A stretch of DNA of 29,379 bases from Ectocarpus siliculosus (taxonomy: Eukaryota > Sar > Phaeophyceae > Ectocarpales > Ectocarpaceae). The position numbers and the translations under genes are program-made. Positions 22,601-29,379 of this stretch are shown in pieces; position 1 is the first letter of the stretch, and every line of letters starts with the position of its first letter. The DNA is taken from assembly GCA_000310025.1 (NCBI GenBank), contig FN648492.1:28149-57527 (forward strand), written 5' to 3'. The notes beneath the pieces are model-generated. The model was given only the letters and a program-made list of their open reading frames with translations. It did not search any database and was not told where the DNA came from.

Positions 22601-23602
22601 GTACGTGGCTTCCGCCTTGGCTCCCCTGGTGCTCGGCGGGCATGTTAAGCTGGGTCCTTTGTTGTCGTCGCCTTGCGAGGGGTTGATGGAGGGGGGGAAG
22701 GCAGCGGAGTTCGCCGTCGTTGCGATCAAGCAGGTAAAGTACACTACACTACAGTACACTGCAGTACAGTACACTACAGTAAGCGCCAGTACAGAGAGTG
22801 ATTTTGTTGTTGTTTTCTTTCATGAACTGCATTGAACGACGCGGCGGTGAGGCAAGAAAACGAAGGTTTGTGTTCGGTCGGGGGGGGGTACGTACGGAAC
22901 CATTCCGCCGGTATATACTTTCTCTCGGTACGCTCGGTACAGGCTTCCATACCCTACCGATCTCGGTATTCTCGGTATAGACCTCCAAACCCTACCGAGA
23001 GTATCCGCACCCTACCGAACATACCCTTGTAAAATATGGTATGGTATCTAAAGTATCAGAATACGGGGCGTTTTGGAGCATGTTTTGTTTAGCGTTGTTG
23101 TTTGGTGTTACGGTTGACGAAGGTGTTGAGTTTTCTTGATGCGCAAGACGCAGCAGACTCTTACGATAGCAAGAAGTCAACACGAAGCGTGTACGCGCCC
23201 GCCTGTCGCTGCTCTCAAGCGGCACGCACCCCCCCCCCTACTTTCACCTTCCCGGCGCTTCGCGCTTGGTGAGGTGAGAGCCTAGTTCGGTGAGAACCCG
23301 GCGTGCTCCGTCCCGTCTTTGTAGGGATGCGAGCTCAATGGTCTAACGACTATGAGTACACCCCCCACCCACCCCCCTTCACCTCCGCGTGCCCCCCTCC
23401 TCCCCGTTCACTTTGTTGGCGGCAGGTTAAGGCGGCCGCGGCGGCGGACGGCCTGTCCGACGACGCCGCCGCCGCGCGCGCTTCGGAGCTTTTGGCCGGG
23501 GGCCTCGACGTCCCCAAGCTGGCCGCGATGCTCCCGTTCATCTGCCGAGGGGACGAAGCCAAGGCTACGGAGTTGCTAGAGCGCCACGGCGTGTCGCTGT
23601 AA
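6938..23602 (+). CDS. EIF4G: Eukaryotic translation initiation factor 4G (eIF4G), 20 exons
   Basis: Scaffold of the cytoplasmic cap-binding complex: it binds eIF4E and eIF4A and recruits the small ribosomal subunit to mRNA. Exons: 6938-7320, 9711-9756, 10093-10209, 10891-11048, 11591-11718, 12272-12402, 13330-13457, 14111-14282, 14860-14925, 15873-15938, 16239-16361, 16992-17071, 17730-17802, 18386-18519, 19114-19252, 20169-20336, 21333-21632, 22046-22231, 22593-22733, 23426-23602 (TAA). All phases agree, giving about 971 residues. Seen: Ala run 27-38, PAM2-like stretch near 68-83, YDIAFLV at 148-154 (eIF4E-binding YxxxxL-phi), RGG-rich 236-277, MIF4G about 285-570, DGWETVPKK, Lys-rich linker, MA3 about 769-971. 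It ends after MA3, as plant eIF4Gs do, without a W2 domain. Exons 3-20 are well supported. The exon 1 end, exon 2 and the start (ATG 6938 or in-frame ATG 6974) are less certain. Confidence 0.9.
8222..8290 (+). repeat. LINE 3'-tail-like repeat just upstream of the LINE fragment
   Basis: By eye this stretch aligns with the 3' end of the LINE fragment about 1.1 kb downstream: shared TCTCGA..GGACG.GTG, then ACT..GGCA.GCA and a terminal GAGTAC followed by a C run. It directly abuts the 5' limit of the LINE reading frame at 8292. It could be the tail of a second, older copy or a short non-autonomous relative. The match is degenerate, so confidence is moderate. Confidence 0.45.
8292..9440 (+). mobile_element. 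5'-truncated non-LTR (LINE-type) retrotransposon remnant
   Basis: Three overlapping frames together read as the C-terminal end of a LINE polyprotein. Frame one (8292-8585) begins YLGVEISKECSWDAHI, typical of the segment after the reverse transcriptase catalytic core, and runs to a stop. A frameshift near 8578 leads into VLRAELGMYSLKTKRD. Another near 8770 leads into DTEGFGGCKTKVKEML and a cysteine/histidine knuckle (CPCGKSEESRPHIVGEC, about 9073-9123). A last shift near 9290 adds LPNVGGVSSRGRNGAPSRKG. The catalytic domain and endonuclease are absent, so it is a dead 5'-truncated copy. I recall similar C-termini from brown algal repeats; a database match was not run. It lies in sense orientation in intron 1 of eIF4G. 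No clear target-site duplication was seen. Confidence 0.8.
9711..9756 (+). CDS. EIF4G: Probable eIF4G exon 2 (46 bases)
   Basis: The interval lies between a strong acceptor (TTTTTTCCAG) and a strong donor (GAG|GTACGT). In the frame that ends in phase 0, needed by exon 3, it reads GDDVAGKSDAATGVE. The frame also stays open past the donor to about 9800, so an alternative longer exon is possible. Assignment rests on splice signals and phase, not on a conserved domain. Confidence 0.5.
10093..10209 (+). CDS. EIF4G: eIF4G exon 3: eIF4E-binding motif
   Basis: This 117-base, phase-0 exon encodes 39 residues including RYDIAFLVSL. YDIAFLV matches the canonical eIF4E-binding pattern Y-x4-L-phi exactly (Y148, L153, V154 in the reconstructed protein). 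In eIF4G this motif docks on the dorsal face of the cap-binding protein. The exon ends LWDGK at donor AAG|GTACAG. Its place upstream of MIF4G is the usual eIF4G order, which supports both the exon and the gene identity. Confidence 0.8.
10210..10890 (+). other. eIF4G intron 3
   Basis: A 681-base intron. It holds a short GTA repeat next to the donor (about 10213-10227) and a (TGC)n run at about 10581-10600, then T-rich sequence before the acceptor CGCAG. No coding signal is seen. Confidence 0.65.
11049..12271 (+). other. eIF4G introns 4 and 5 with exon 5 between
   Basis: Intron 4 (11049-11590) and intron 5 (11719-12271) flank exon 5 (11591-11718). That exon encodes an Arg/Gly-rich segment with RGG repeats and a run of eight glycines, a composition common in RNA-binding linkers. 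The introns are T-rich with standard GT-AG ends and carry no other recognisable feature. Confidence 0.75.
12403..13329 (+). other. eIF4G intron 6, apparent GC-AG intron
   Basis: The conserved MIF4G sequence requires ILNK to join directly to MTLEKF. The donor at that point is AAG|GCGAGT, a GC rather than GT donor, and the acceptor is CTTGCAG|ATG. The nearby GT (GCGA|GTGAGG) would shift the frame and lose the domain. The 927-base intron has T-rich tracts near 13030-13060 and 13280-13310 and no other feature. Confidence 0.75.
13458..14110 (+). other. eIF4G intron 7 with (CT)18 tract
   Basis: A 653-base intron. It carries a (CT)18 run at 13582-13617 followed immediately by TAG, which looks like a strong 3' splice site. 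The acceptor that keeps the MIF4G reading frame is at 14110 (CATCCAG|C), where AG + C rebuilds the serine before MYADLC. Confidence 0.8.
13582..13617. repeat. (CT)n microsatellite
   Basis: About 18 uninterrupted CT units in intron 7 of eIF4G, ending in TTAG. Confidence 0.9.
14283..16238 (+). other. eIF4G introns 8, 9 and 10
   Basis: Intron 8 (14283-14859) has a 13-base G run at 14444-14456 next to GTAC. Intron 9 (14926-15872) is 947 bases with a CA-rich stretch near 15273-15300. Intron 10 (15939-16238) is short and pyrimidine-rich. They separate the 66-base exons 9 and 10, each a whole number of codons in phase 0. No gene or RNA element is recognised inside them. Confidence 0.75.
16365..16575 (+). 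repeat. Imperfect AGGAC/AGGAT pentanucleotide repeat with a 74-bp higher-order unit
   Basis: From just inside the donor of intron 11 the sequence is built of AGGAC, AGGAT and related five-base units. Superimposed is a longer copy: ATAACACAGCTAGGACAGAA occurs at 16431 and again at 16505, 74 bases apart. This indicates segmental tandem duplication within the simple repeat. The tract lies in intron 11 (16362-16991). Confidence 0.85.
17072..17729 (+). other. eIF4G intron 12
   Basis: A 658-base intron. Its first 200 bases repeat variants of GTACCA, CATATC, GATATAC and CATACCA, similar in texture to the tandem repeat in intron 15. The rest is unremarkable; the acceptor TTTATCAG is clear. Confidence 0.65.
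17803..19113 (+). other. eIF4G introns 13 and 14 around exon 14
   Basis: Intron 13 (17803-18385) is C-rich toward its acceptor (CTACCACCAG). Exon 14 (18386-18519) closes MIF4G with LHNDIAKEEE and then turns Gly/Ser/Arg-rich. Intron 14 (18520-19113) holds a short GCA run near 18806-18822 and a long T tract before the acceptor. No additional coding signal is seen. Confidence 0.7.
19871..20090 (+). repeat. About three copies of a ~72-bp tandem repeat
   Basis: Units start at 19871 (76 bases), 19947 (72 bases) and 20019 (about 72 bases), each beginning GTGGAATCAGAT and containing GAAGCGCCATG or a variant and ending near GATATAC. Because 72 is a multiple of three the frame stays open through all copies, but the translation matches nothing I know and the repeat lies in intron 15 of eIF4G. 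Confidence 0.88.
20111..20163 (+). repeat. (AATGC)n pentanucleotide microsatellite at a 3' splice site
   Basis: About ten units of AATGC, the first slightly diverged (GATGC), run up to five bases before the acceptor AG at 20167-20168 of eIF4G exon 16. The usual pyrimidine tract is absent at that position. Confidence 0.9.
20337..21332 (+). other. eIF4G intron 16
   Basis: A 996-base, purine-rich intron. It ends in a ten-T tract and CAG before exon 17. A 10-bp direct repeat (GGAACGCGGC) lies near 20867-20895. A candidate mini-exon near 20971 was rejected because it breaks the frame. Confidence 0.7.
21633..22592 (+). other. eIF4G introns 17 and 18
   Basis: Intron 17 (21633-22045) ends with an atypical acceptor, GATGATGATGACAACGATGACAG, that lacks a pyrimidine tract close to the AG. 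Intron 18 (22232-22592) is 361 bases with nothing notable. Both are required by the continuous MA3 reading frame. Confidence 0.7.
22738..22790 (+). repeat. TACAC/TACAG-type simple repeat
   Basis: A short tract of ACTACAC, ACTACAGT and AGTACA units directly after the donor of eIF4G intron 19. Confidence 0.75.
22924..22999 (+). repeat. 38-bp tandem repeat, two copies
   Basis: Two imperfect units start at 22924 and 22962, each running from CTCGGTA through a second CTCGGTA and CTTCC/CCTCC to CCCTACCGA. A further CCCTACCGA follows near 23010. It lies in intron 19. Confidence 0.8.
23251..23385 (+). repeat. Dispersed repeat copy A (SINE-like)
   Basis: About 125 bases beginning CGGCGCTTCGCGCTTGG, containing GGTGAGAAC, GGCGTGCTCCGTCCCG, TTTGTAG.GATGCGAG and TCAATGGTCTAACGACTA, and ending GAGTAC with a C-rich tail. 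It matches the reverse complement of 28436-28563 at roughly 85 percent by eye. The 3' half also resembles the 3' end of the LINE fragment at 9367-9440. It lies in intron 19 of eIF4G in sense orientation. Confidence 0.75.
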
Positions 23603-26600
23603 CGCCAGTGGGCGTTGTCTGGTCCCCCCTCTCTTTTATTTATTTTTTTTTTTCGGGTAAGTTAGCGTGTGACGACGGAAATCGACCGCGTCAATTTGTT
23701 AGACCAGTACGGACAGATGGAGGTGCTGGATATAGAGAGATCGGAACGGTTTTAAATGCGAAGACAACGACATCAGCTACAACCGACCAACCTCGCGATG
23801 CGGGTTCTTATCGCGAGGCTTCGTTTTCATTGGCTCGTTCGGGGGGGCGCGCCGCGGGGGGGAGGCTACGGCACTACCTAGTCGTTGGAGAGTCCCCGTT
23901 CGGTTTCGCTGCCAGTTTGTCGGGCCAAATTCCCCTTATCCTGATGGAGAGGATGCGGCCTTGTCTTTCCCACCCTCCTTCCCCTCTCCAGCCCGGTTGA
24001 CACAGTCATCGACAGTGGCAGTGACAGTGACAGTAGTGACACGGCATAGAAGGCAAGAGTAACGAGGAACGCGGTGTGCTTTGGACGGAAGCCTTTTGCA
24101 CGTGCTGCCGCAAGTTGGTGCGACGTGGCGGGGGCGAGGGGGGTGGGCTTGTTGATTTGATTTGCACCTTTTGAGAGCGGCCGAAGTGGTGAGCGCGCGG
24201 TTTCCCCCCACCCGGTGTAGACGAGAGTCTTTCGCTGCGGTGGGGCGGACTGAACTGATTTCCGTGCTCATGGTGGCGTGAGCCGGGAAGAGGTTGGGGA
24301 GTAACTTGTCGGAGCCGAGGGAGGGGATGAATCATCGGTCGCGCGGGGATTTAGATGATGTTTGTGGGCGGCGCGGCTTGGGAGGGCGGGGGGAGGAGTA
24401 ACTGCGGCTTTCGCGGGTGGTGGGGGTGCCGTGGTGCCCTTCTTGGGCCTGCCTGCCTGTGATTGGGTGGGTGCCGGGTGCGGGCACCGCGTGTGTTGCC
24501 TGCGAGGGAACCTTGCTCTCTGGGTGAGTGAGGTTGTTGCCGGCGTAGTTGTCGTGGCTGACTTTTTTGCCGCTTCTCCTGACGCGTGCATGCATGCATT
24601 CATTCGTGAAAAGCGAGTGAGGAGAGTTGGTTCATTGAGGTCTTTCCACTATTATTCCTTTTTGTGCTGGAAATCTCGGTGAAGAAGGAGACCTCTCCAC
24701 ACGAAGCAGCAACCTGGCCCTTGGTGCAATAGAAGCGGATCGGAATAGATCGTGACTACGGGAGGCAAGGCGGCAGGGAAAGACCAAAAGGGACTAAGTT
24801 TCACTCGACACCCGAAGAGATTTCGCCGTCGGTGTGACCTTCTATCAAGCCGCCACGTTGTTGCGGGTTTTCCGTTTGAGTGTGTGGGAGGAAGAACGGG
24901 GCTCCGTGATTTCTGTCGTGGAGACAGCAGTGTCTCGGGGTCTCCTTTCTTGCGGTGGTAGGACACCATCCTTGGCATCGCATAGAAATACGTGGTGGAG
25001 GGAGGCGAGGCCTTTTCGTTTTTTTTTTTGTTTCTTCTGCTGTTCTCTTAGTACCGCTACACTTAGCGGCGACAGCACAAAGTACCTTGGTCTCACGTCC
25101 GTCTGTCTGTCCGTGCCTTGCTCTCTGGTGGTGGTCAGTCGAAGACGCGGGGAGGAAGCATATTTTACTACCTACCGTATTTTTTGGAGACGAATGGCCA
25201 TGTTTCGTGTTGCACAGCGAGAGAGAGTGCCCCTGCTGCTTCTTGTTCTTGTCCCCCCGGCGGGCGGAGAGAGTCCGTACCTGCTCATGTGACGTACACG
25301 GCCAATGAAAACGCGTCTCGTTCGCCGCAACAGGCGTGCCTAGCTGGCTCATGTTGAGAGACAGGGGTTGAGGCAAGGTTGAGGTGTTTTTTTTTTTTTG
25401 TCCCGGCAGGGCAGGGCAGGTGGTGCCGTGCGTGTTTTTCTTGCGCCCGCGTGATTTATTAGGTTTCGTAGTTGTAGTAGGTGTCTTGTATCTCCTGCTG
25501 CGAGTGACATGAATGCCAGGGCACAGAGAAGAAGTACCTTTGTTTTTCTCTGGGGGAAGGAAGCCTTCGTGACCTGCCTGCTGCTGTTCACTCTCGATTG
25601 GGAATGTTTTTTGGCTCATTTTTTCCCTGTTTGTGTTCTGTTTTTTGGCTTTCATGCTTGTTTGCTTACAATACACTTGGATTGACTGCTGCTAGTTAAT
25701 GCTGCTGTGTGCCTTTCTTTATGTTGTCACGGTTGCTGTCGGATTTTTGTTTTTTCGTTTGGTTCTACGGGGAACGAACCGGTATACCTCCTGTCGTATG
25801 TATGCGTACATAACGTGGCTTCCCCCCCCCCGTACTGCTGTCTTTTTGTCTTCCGGCGGCCCAATGCTCGCCGACCACTTTGAAGTAGTTGGCAGTTCGG
25901 CGGACAAAAGGAAGTGGTGAACATGGCTGGCCGGGTTTCTGATAAAAGAACAGTAGCAGTGAGGTGTTCGGCTTCTTGGCATCATCTACACCAACCACGT
26001 GATCCTTTTTTTGTTTTGATGATGCCACCAACCCCATTCTGTGCGGATTATGTCAAGCACGCTGTTGTTCTGCTTTCTCTGAAGCCAAACCAACCGTTGT
26101 TTACTTAGTAGCTGCCCCCGGTACCAGCTACTACCTGCTGCTGCTCTGTTAATCGAATGGTACTTACCACTACCAGCTGTGTTGGCGCGAAAACGAACGA
26201 AACGAACGCTGCACCTTGTTTGTTTGTGTTTTCGATGTAGGAGGGGCATAGAGTCCGCGCCCGCTTCAATCATCTGCCCGATGCCGGTCTGGAGTCAAGC
26301 ACTGCATGGAAGACAGCCGTAAGGAACTCGCGTAGTAGCTGCCAACATGAACTGAACGGTTGTGCATGTATGCAAAGTCTTGCCTTTCTCTCTGAGAGGA
26401 AAATTGAAGGTAACAGCCGCCGCGTAGATAATCAAACACAGACTCGACCGACTGGTCTGGTGCTGTCGCTCGCTTCTTCGAACTGCTGCTGCATGTAGTA
26501 CGTACTTCACCTCCTGCTCTTTTTCTCGTCGTCATTGTTGTTGCCTGTGCCCACGCCTATATGGACTATTTCCTTCCAAAAGAAGAGACTCAGTCTGGAA

Positions 26601-27116
26601 GAGAAGGGGAAAAGATCCGGCAGGAATGATTAGGTGCGGTGCGGTTGGACATACAACATGTACACGCTGTATGTAGGAGGGAAAGAATAAGGTCCCTCCG
26701 CAACTAAACTGCGTACTACAGTGTACTACCCCCAGTGATGCTCGCTCTGCAACCAGCGCGCTGTCGGGCCATGCCAGCCTACGAATGCTCGCGAAGGGAA
26801 ACTTGCCTCACGTTTTTTTGTTTCTGGATTATTATTTGCTGGCGTTTGTAGAGGCCTGGGGGGTCTTTGTGGGGTTTCCATTGTGTGGCCGCGGCTGAAT
26901 TGCGGGACAAAGTGCGGGACGAAGGGGGACGAAAGGGGCTTTTCATCGGGGATTACACGAATAAAATCGGTGCGGGAATCTTCCGATCTGTTTCAACCGT
27001 TTCTCATTTATGTCGCACAACCGCTATAGTAGTGTACCACTAACACCGTGCCACACAACCGGAGAACCAACAGACTCATTGTGTTACCTCACATAGCGCG
27101 CACGCGCCTTGAAGAT
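23603..27116. other. 3' flank of eIF4G and intergenic region
   Basis: These 3.5 kb separate the eIF4G stop codon from the next start. The first part should be the eIF4G 3' UTR; its end cannot be placed from sequence. The sequence is T- and G-rich with homopolymer runs (T near 23642-23652, 25018-25028 and 25387-25399; C near 25820-25830) and short trinucleotide runs. Open frames on either strand show no recognisable domain and have skewed composition, so I call no gene. Confidence 0.65.
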
Positions 27117-28199
27117 ATGACGGGAATGGCCAGATTTTCCCGCGGCGCTGCTACCACCACGGCTCTCCTCCTCCTGCATGTTTTTCGTGGCGTAGAAGCT
27201 CAGACCCGCAGCGTGTGCGAAGGAGAGCTTGGAGAGGCTAATTGGGCTTGCGATACCCTCGCTCCATTACCCTCCCAGGTATGCATGCTCTACCAAACTA
27301 AGATAGACGTGCCGCGCTACGCCATGCGTATGTGGTGCCGCTCGCTGTCGATGTCACCACATCCATCCACTGCTGCTGTTGTATATGCGCGCATGCGCAT
27401 AAATGCGCGCGCACACATAGACTATGCGCAACAACCAAAATAGATCGTTTACTTGTATGACAGGTCTCGGCAGTCTACCACTATAATTATCTCCCAGTCG
27501 ATCGCAATTATTAACTCGAAGATCACCTGGTACCGTTCGCTCGCTGCTCGCTGTCTGCAAAACGCAAAATCTTATGATAACTCCTCTCTTTGCCTGCGAT
27601 GATGGCGGGCGATGCCAGGTGTTCGATGGGCAGGATGAGCTGCTTCCCCTGCCCGGTAGCCCCGACGCGGCCAACCCGGTACTCTACAAGCAGATCTCGG
27701 GCGAGCCCGTGACTTTCGACGCAGTAACCGGAGAGAGAAACGGTGATGGTGGAACGGCCGTGTTCGCGCTCACGGAGGGTGTCTACTGGTGCCTGCTCGC
27801 AGAGAGCAACGGCGAGGCTGCTCTATTCGACGCACCCGAAGGTGAGATGTAATGTATGTATGGAATATGACATTTTGTAGCAAGGACACAAAGAAAGGTA
27901 TCACGAGGTACAACTGTAGTTGAGTGCGGAAAAAAAGGTGAGAACAGAATTGAAGCTGCCCCCGTGTGGTGAGTGAATGCATCGTGATCACGATGATTGT
28001 AGTATAGTAGTACAGGAATACCCAGCCAGCTGGCTCGCGCGCCCACCGCGGTTCTTTCATCGTTCGTTGGGTGGAAACAGGATCTTTCGTTTCAAGCGCT
28101 TCGGAGTTTCCAACGGCCACATGGCTGTCCGAGTCCATCGAGGCCATCATTGCCCCAGGCACCAAGCTCAAGTACATCTTGTACACCCATAGTCATTGG
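27117..28199 (+). CDS. Secreted metallo-beta-lactamase-fold hydrolase, first three exons
   Basis: Exons 27117-27278, 27619-27841 and 28081-28199 join in phase (0, then 1 with G|GA) into 168 codons. Residues 1-28 form a signal peptide: Arg near residue 6, hydrophobic TTTALLLLHVF, likely cleavage after VEA. Exon 2 encodes beta-rich sequence including VLYKQISGEP and AVFALTEGVYWCLLAESNG, ending LFDAPEG. Exon 3 ends AIIAPGTKLKYILYTHSHW. YTHSHW is the start of the HxHxDH metal-binding motif; the D-H pair must open the next exon, which is not found in the window. Proteins of this fold are metal-dependent hydrolases with varied substrates, and the substrate is unknown here. The signal suggests export or the secretory pathway. 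The start is ATG 27117; a second in-frame ATG is three codons downstream. The acceptor of exon 2 is weak. Confidence 0.72.
27279..27618 (+). other. Intron 1 of the metallo-beta-lactamase-fold gene
   Basis: A 340-base intron with donor CAG|GTATGC and acceptor GATGCCAG|GTG. It contains an alternating CGCG/GCGCATGCGC segment near 27388-27415 that could form hairpins. The frame is open upstream of the acceptor to 27574, so an earlier acceptor is possible. Confidence 0.6.
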
Positions 28200-28974
28200 G
28201 TGAGGCACCGGAATGTGTAACAGTAGTGGGTGCAACGGAGGACATTATTTGCCTTCGTCTCTTCTCGTCTCGTCTTGTCTCCCAAAATGTGTCGACCGCC
28301 GTGATCCACTTGACTATACTACAGACCAATGTTGTACTTATATGGTACGTCCGTGAAAATGATTTAATTGTAGTTGTTTCTCTCAGCTTCTCTCAACTCT
28401 CGTTTTACTCCTAATGCCGTATGGGGGGTGGGGCGGGGGGGTACCCATAGTATACAGTAGTCGTTAGACCATTGACCTCGCATCGCTACAAAGCCGGGAC
28501 GGAGCACGCCGAGTTCTCACCGGACAAGGTTCTCACATGACCAAGCACGAAGCGCCGTGAGGTATTCGGCGAGTCGCATGAAGGGTGTGCTGCATCCAGC
28601 TAAGGGTGTAGCATCTAATGCTTACTTCCTTGCGTACGGACGCTGCGTATGACTTAAAATATTTTCTGGCGCTTTCACTTCCAGAGACAGTTATAGACTA
28701 CAGTGAGCACGCTGTGTAACTGCCTCTAGGGTGCTTGACCAGTTTAACACAACGTGGTGCGATAATCCCCTCCGCGTGGAGTGAGGGTTCTCGACCCCGC
28801 ACAACACAATCTACTCGACCACCATTCATTATGGTTACCGCAAGAAAAAAAACAAAGGCAAAAAAAAAGGGGTAATAACCTGGTTGCCGAGCTCACGAAG
28901 TGATCGGCTTGTTTTACAACGTCGTCGCCAAGCGACGAAAACCCAACCCCGATGGCAAACACCGAGGGGGGGGG
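28200..28974. other. Start of intron 3 of the hydrolase gene, with repeat copy B
   Basis: Downstream of donor TGG|GTGAGG no acceptor followed by an Asp-His coding start is visible, so the intron or the gene runs beyond the reliable sequence. The interval contains the inverted repeat copy (28436-28563) and otherwise nothing I can name. Confidence 0.55.
28436..28563 (-). repeat. Dispersed repeat copy B (SINE-like), inverted
   Basis: Read on the minus strand this matches copy A at 23251-23385: CGGCGCTTCGTGCTTGG, GGTGAGAACTCGGCGTGCTCCGTCCCG, TTTGTAGCGATGCGAGGTCAATGGTCTAACGACTA, then GGGTAC and a C-rich tail. Differences are scattered substitutions and a short insertion before the GTAC. The two copies are about 5 kb apart in opposite orientation. 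Confidence 0.75.
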
Positions 28975-29379
28975 GGGGGGGGGGGGGACTCTTTTTTTTC
29001 CCAGGCTTGGGGGTTAAACCCTTTACCCCCCCCCCCCCAAAGGAAGGGACCTTTTTCCCCCAGGAACCAACCCCCATGGCCAAACCTTTCTTTCTTTTTT
29101 TGCAAAAGGGGGTCAAAAAAGCCTTCCCCAATTTTTTTTTCCCCCCCATGTTTTTCCACTATGGGGGGGGGGGCCCAAACCCAAAAAATTTTCCCTGCCC
29201 CCCAACAAAACGGGTTCCCAGGGGCCCAGGTTTCAAAAAAAAAAAAAGGAGGGGGGGGGACCCCCCCAAACTCCCCCCCAAAAAGAAACTTTTTTTTAAA
29301 GCCCCCTGACCCCCCCCCCCCCCCCTCCTTTTTTTTTTCTTTTGGGCCAAAAAAAAACCAACCCCTAAATTTTTTTTTT
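28975..29379. other. Low-quality terminal sequence with inflated homopolymers
   Basis: From a G run of more than 20 bases onward almost every base is part of a homopolymer (G, C, T and A runs of 4 to 15). This looks like degraded base calling at a read or contig end, not genomic composition. Open frames here should be ignored. Confidence 0.85.

Larger units (their letters stand above)
21333..23602 (+). other. EIF4G: Lys-rich linker and C-terminal MA3 domain of eIF4G (exons 17-20)
   Basis: Exon 17 starts with a Lys/Ser-rich linker and an Ala/Pro stretch, then GPMSEEVARKKGKDVVAEF with GELGEACTCLMEI, the first helices of MA3. Exon 18 gives AAVSEAVNDSFERKQKHRDAL with EEALLKGFGDVLDMVPD. Exon 19 gives ATQYVASALAPLVLGG with a helix ending FAVVAIKQ. 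Exon 20 gives the last helices and LLERHGVSL before TAA at 23600-23602. MA3 is a HEAT-type domain and a second eIF4A contact in many eIF4Gs. The SEEA-type helix and 'GFxxVLDxxPD' pattern are characteristic. All four exons are in phase 0. Confidence 0.9.

Noticed and set aside
24801-25676. 291-codon open frame on the minus strand
   Set aside because: Composition (Lys, Thr, Pro, Gln, Arg) mirrors the T/G-rich opposite strand downstream of eIF4G; no domain and no supporting splice structure.
28884-29350. Open frames on both strands at the right end
   Set aside because: They consist of Gly, Pro, Phe and Lys runs made by inflated homopolymers in unreliable sequence.

Overview
The window reads as nuclear DNA of an intron-rich eukaryote. 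The coding exons are short (46 to 801 bases), GC-rich, and joined by GT-AG introns with GTGAG/GTAAG-type donors. The introns are mostly 300 to 1000 bases, with pyrimidine tracts, microsatellites and a dead LINE fragment. This gene style, and the LINE C-terminus with its cysteine/histidine knuckle, fit a heterokont, most likely a brown alga of the Ectocarpus type. The organism is an inference from style and recollection, not a proven match.

Layout: (1) 1-4279, minus strand: 5' part of a gene for a two-KH-domain RNA-binding protein of the poly(C)-binding/Nova-like kind, two exons separated by a 2.86-kb intron; the gene runs off the left edge. (2) 4280-6937: divergent intergenic region with no gene I can support. 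(3) 6938-23602, plus strand: one complete gene for the translation initiation scaffold eIF4G, reconstructed here as 20 exons in consistent phase (about 971 residues). In order it has a low-complexity N-terminus with a PAM2-like stretch, an eIF4E-binding motif YDIAFLV, an RGG-rich linker, a MIF4G domain, a Lys/Gly-rich linker and a C-terminal MA3 domain. Intron 1 carries a 5'-truncated, frameshifted non-LTR retrotransposon end; other introns carry tandem repeats and microsatellites. (4) 23603-27116: 3' flank and intergenic DNA. (5) 27117-28199, plus strand: first three exons of a secreted metallo-beta-lactamase-fold hydrolase, cut inside its HxHxDH metal motif by an intron whose next exon is not in the window. 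(6) 28200-29379: repeat copy, then about 400 bases of homopolymer-inflated, unreliable sequence at the end.

The KH protein and eIF4G both act on mRNA (binding and translation initiation) but nothing in the sequence shows that they are co-regulated. No prokaryotic operon, CRISPR array, rRNA or convincing tRNA is present. The less expected items are a family of short dispersed repeats that seem to share the 3' tail of the LINE, a GC-AG intron inside MIF4G, a (CT)18-TAG decoy splice acceptor, an acceptor preceded by a pentanucleotide microsatellite instead of a pyrimidine tract, and a roughly 80-residue insertion in the variable loop of the second KH domain. I did not find a clearly new multi-gene system.
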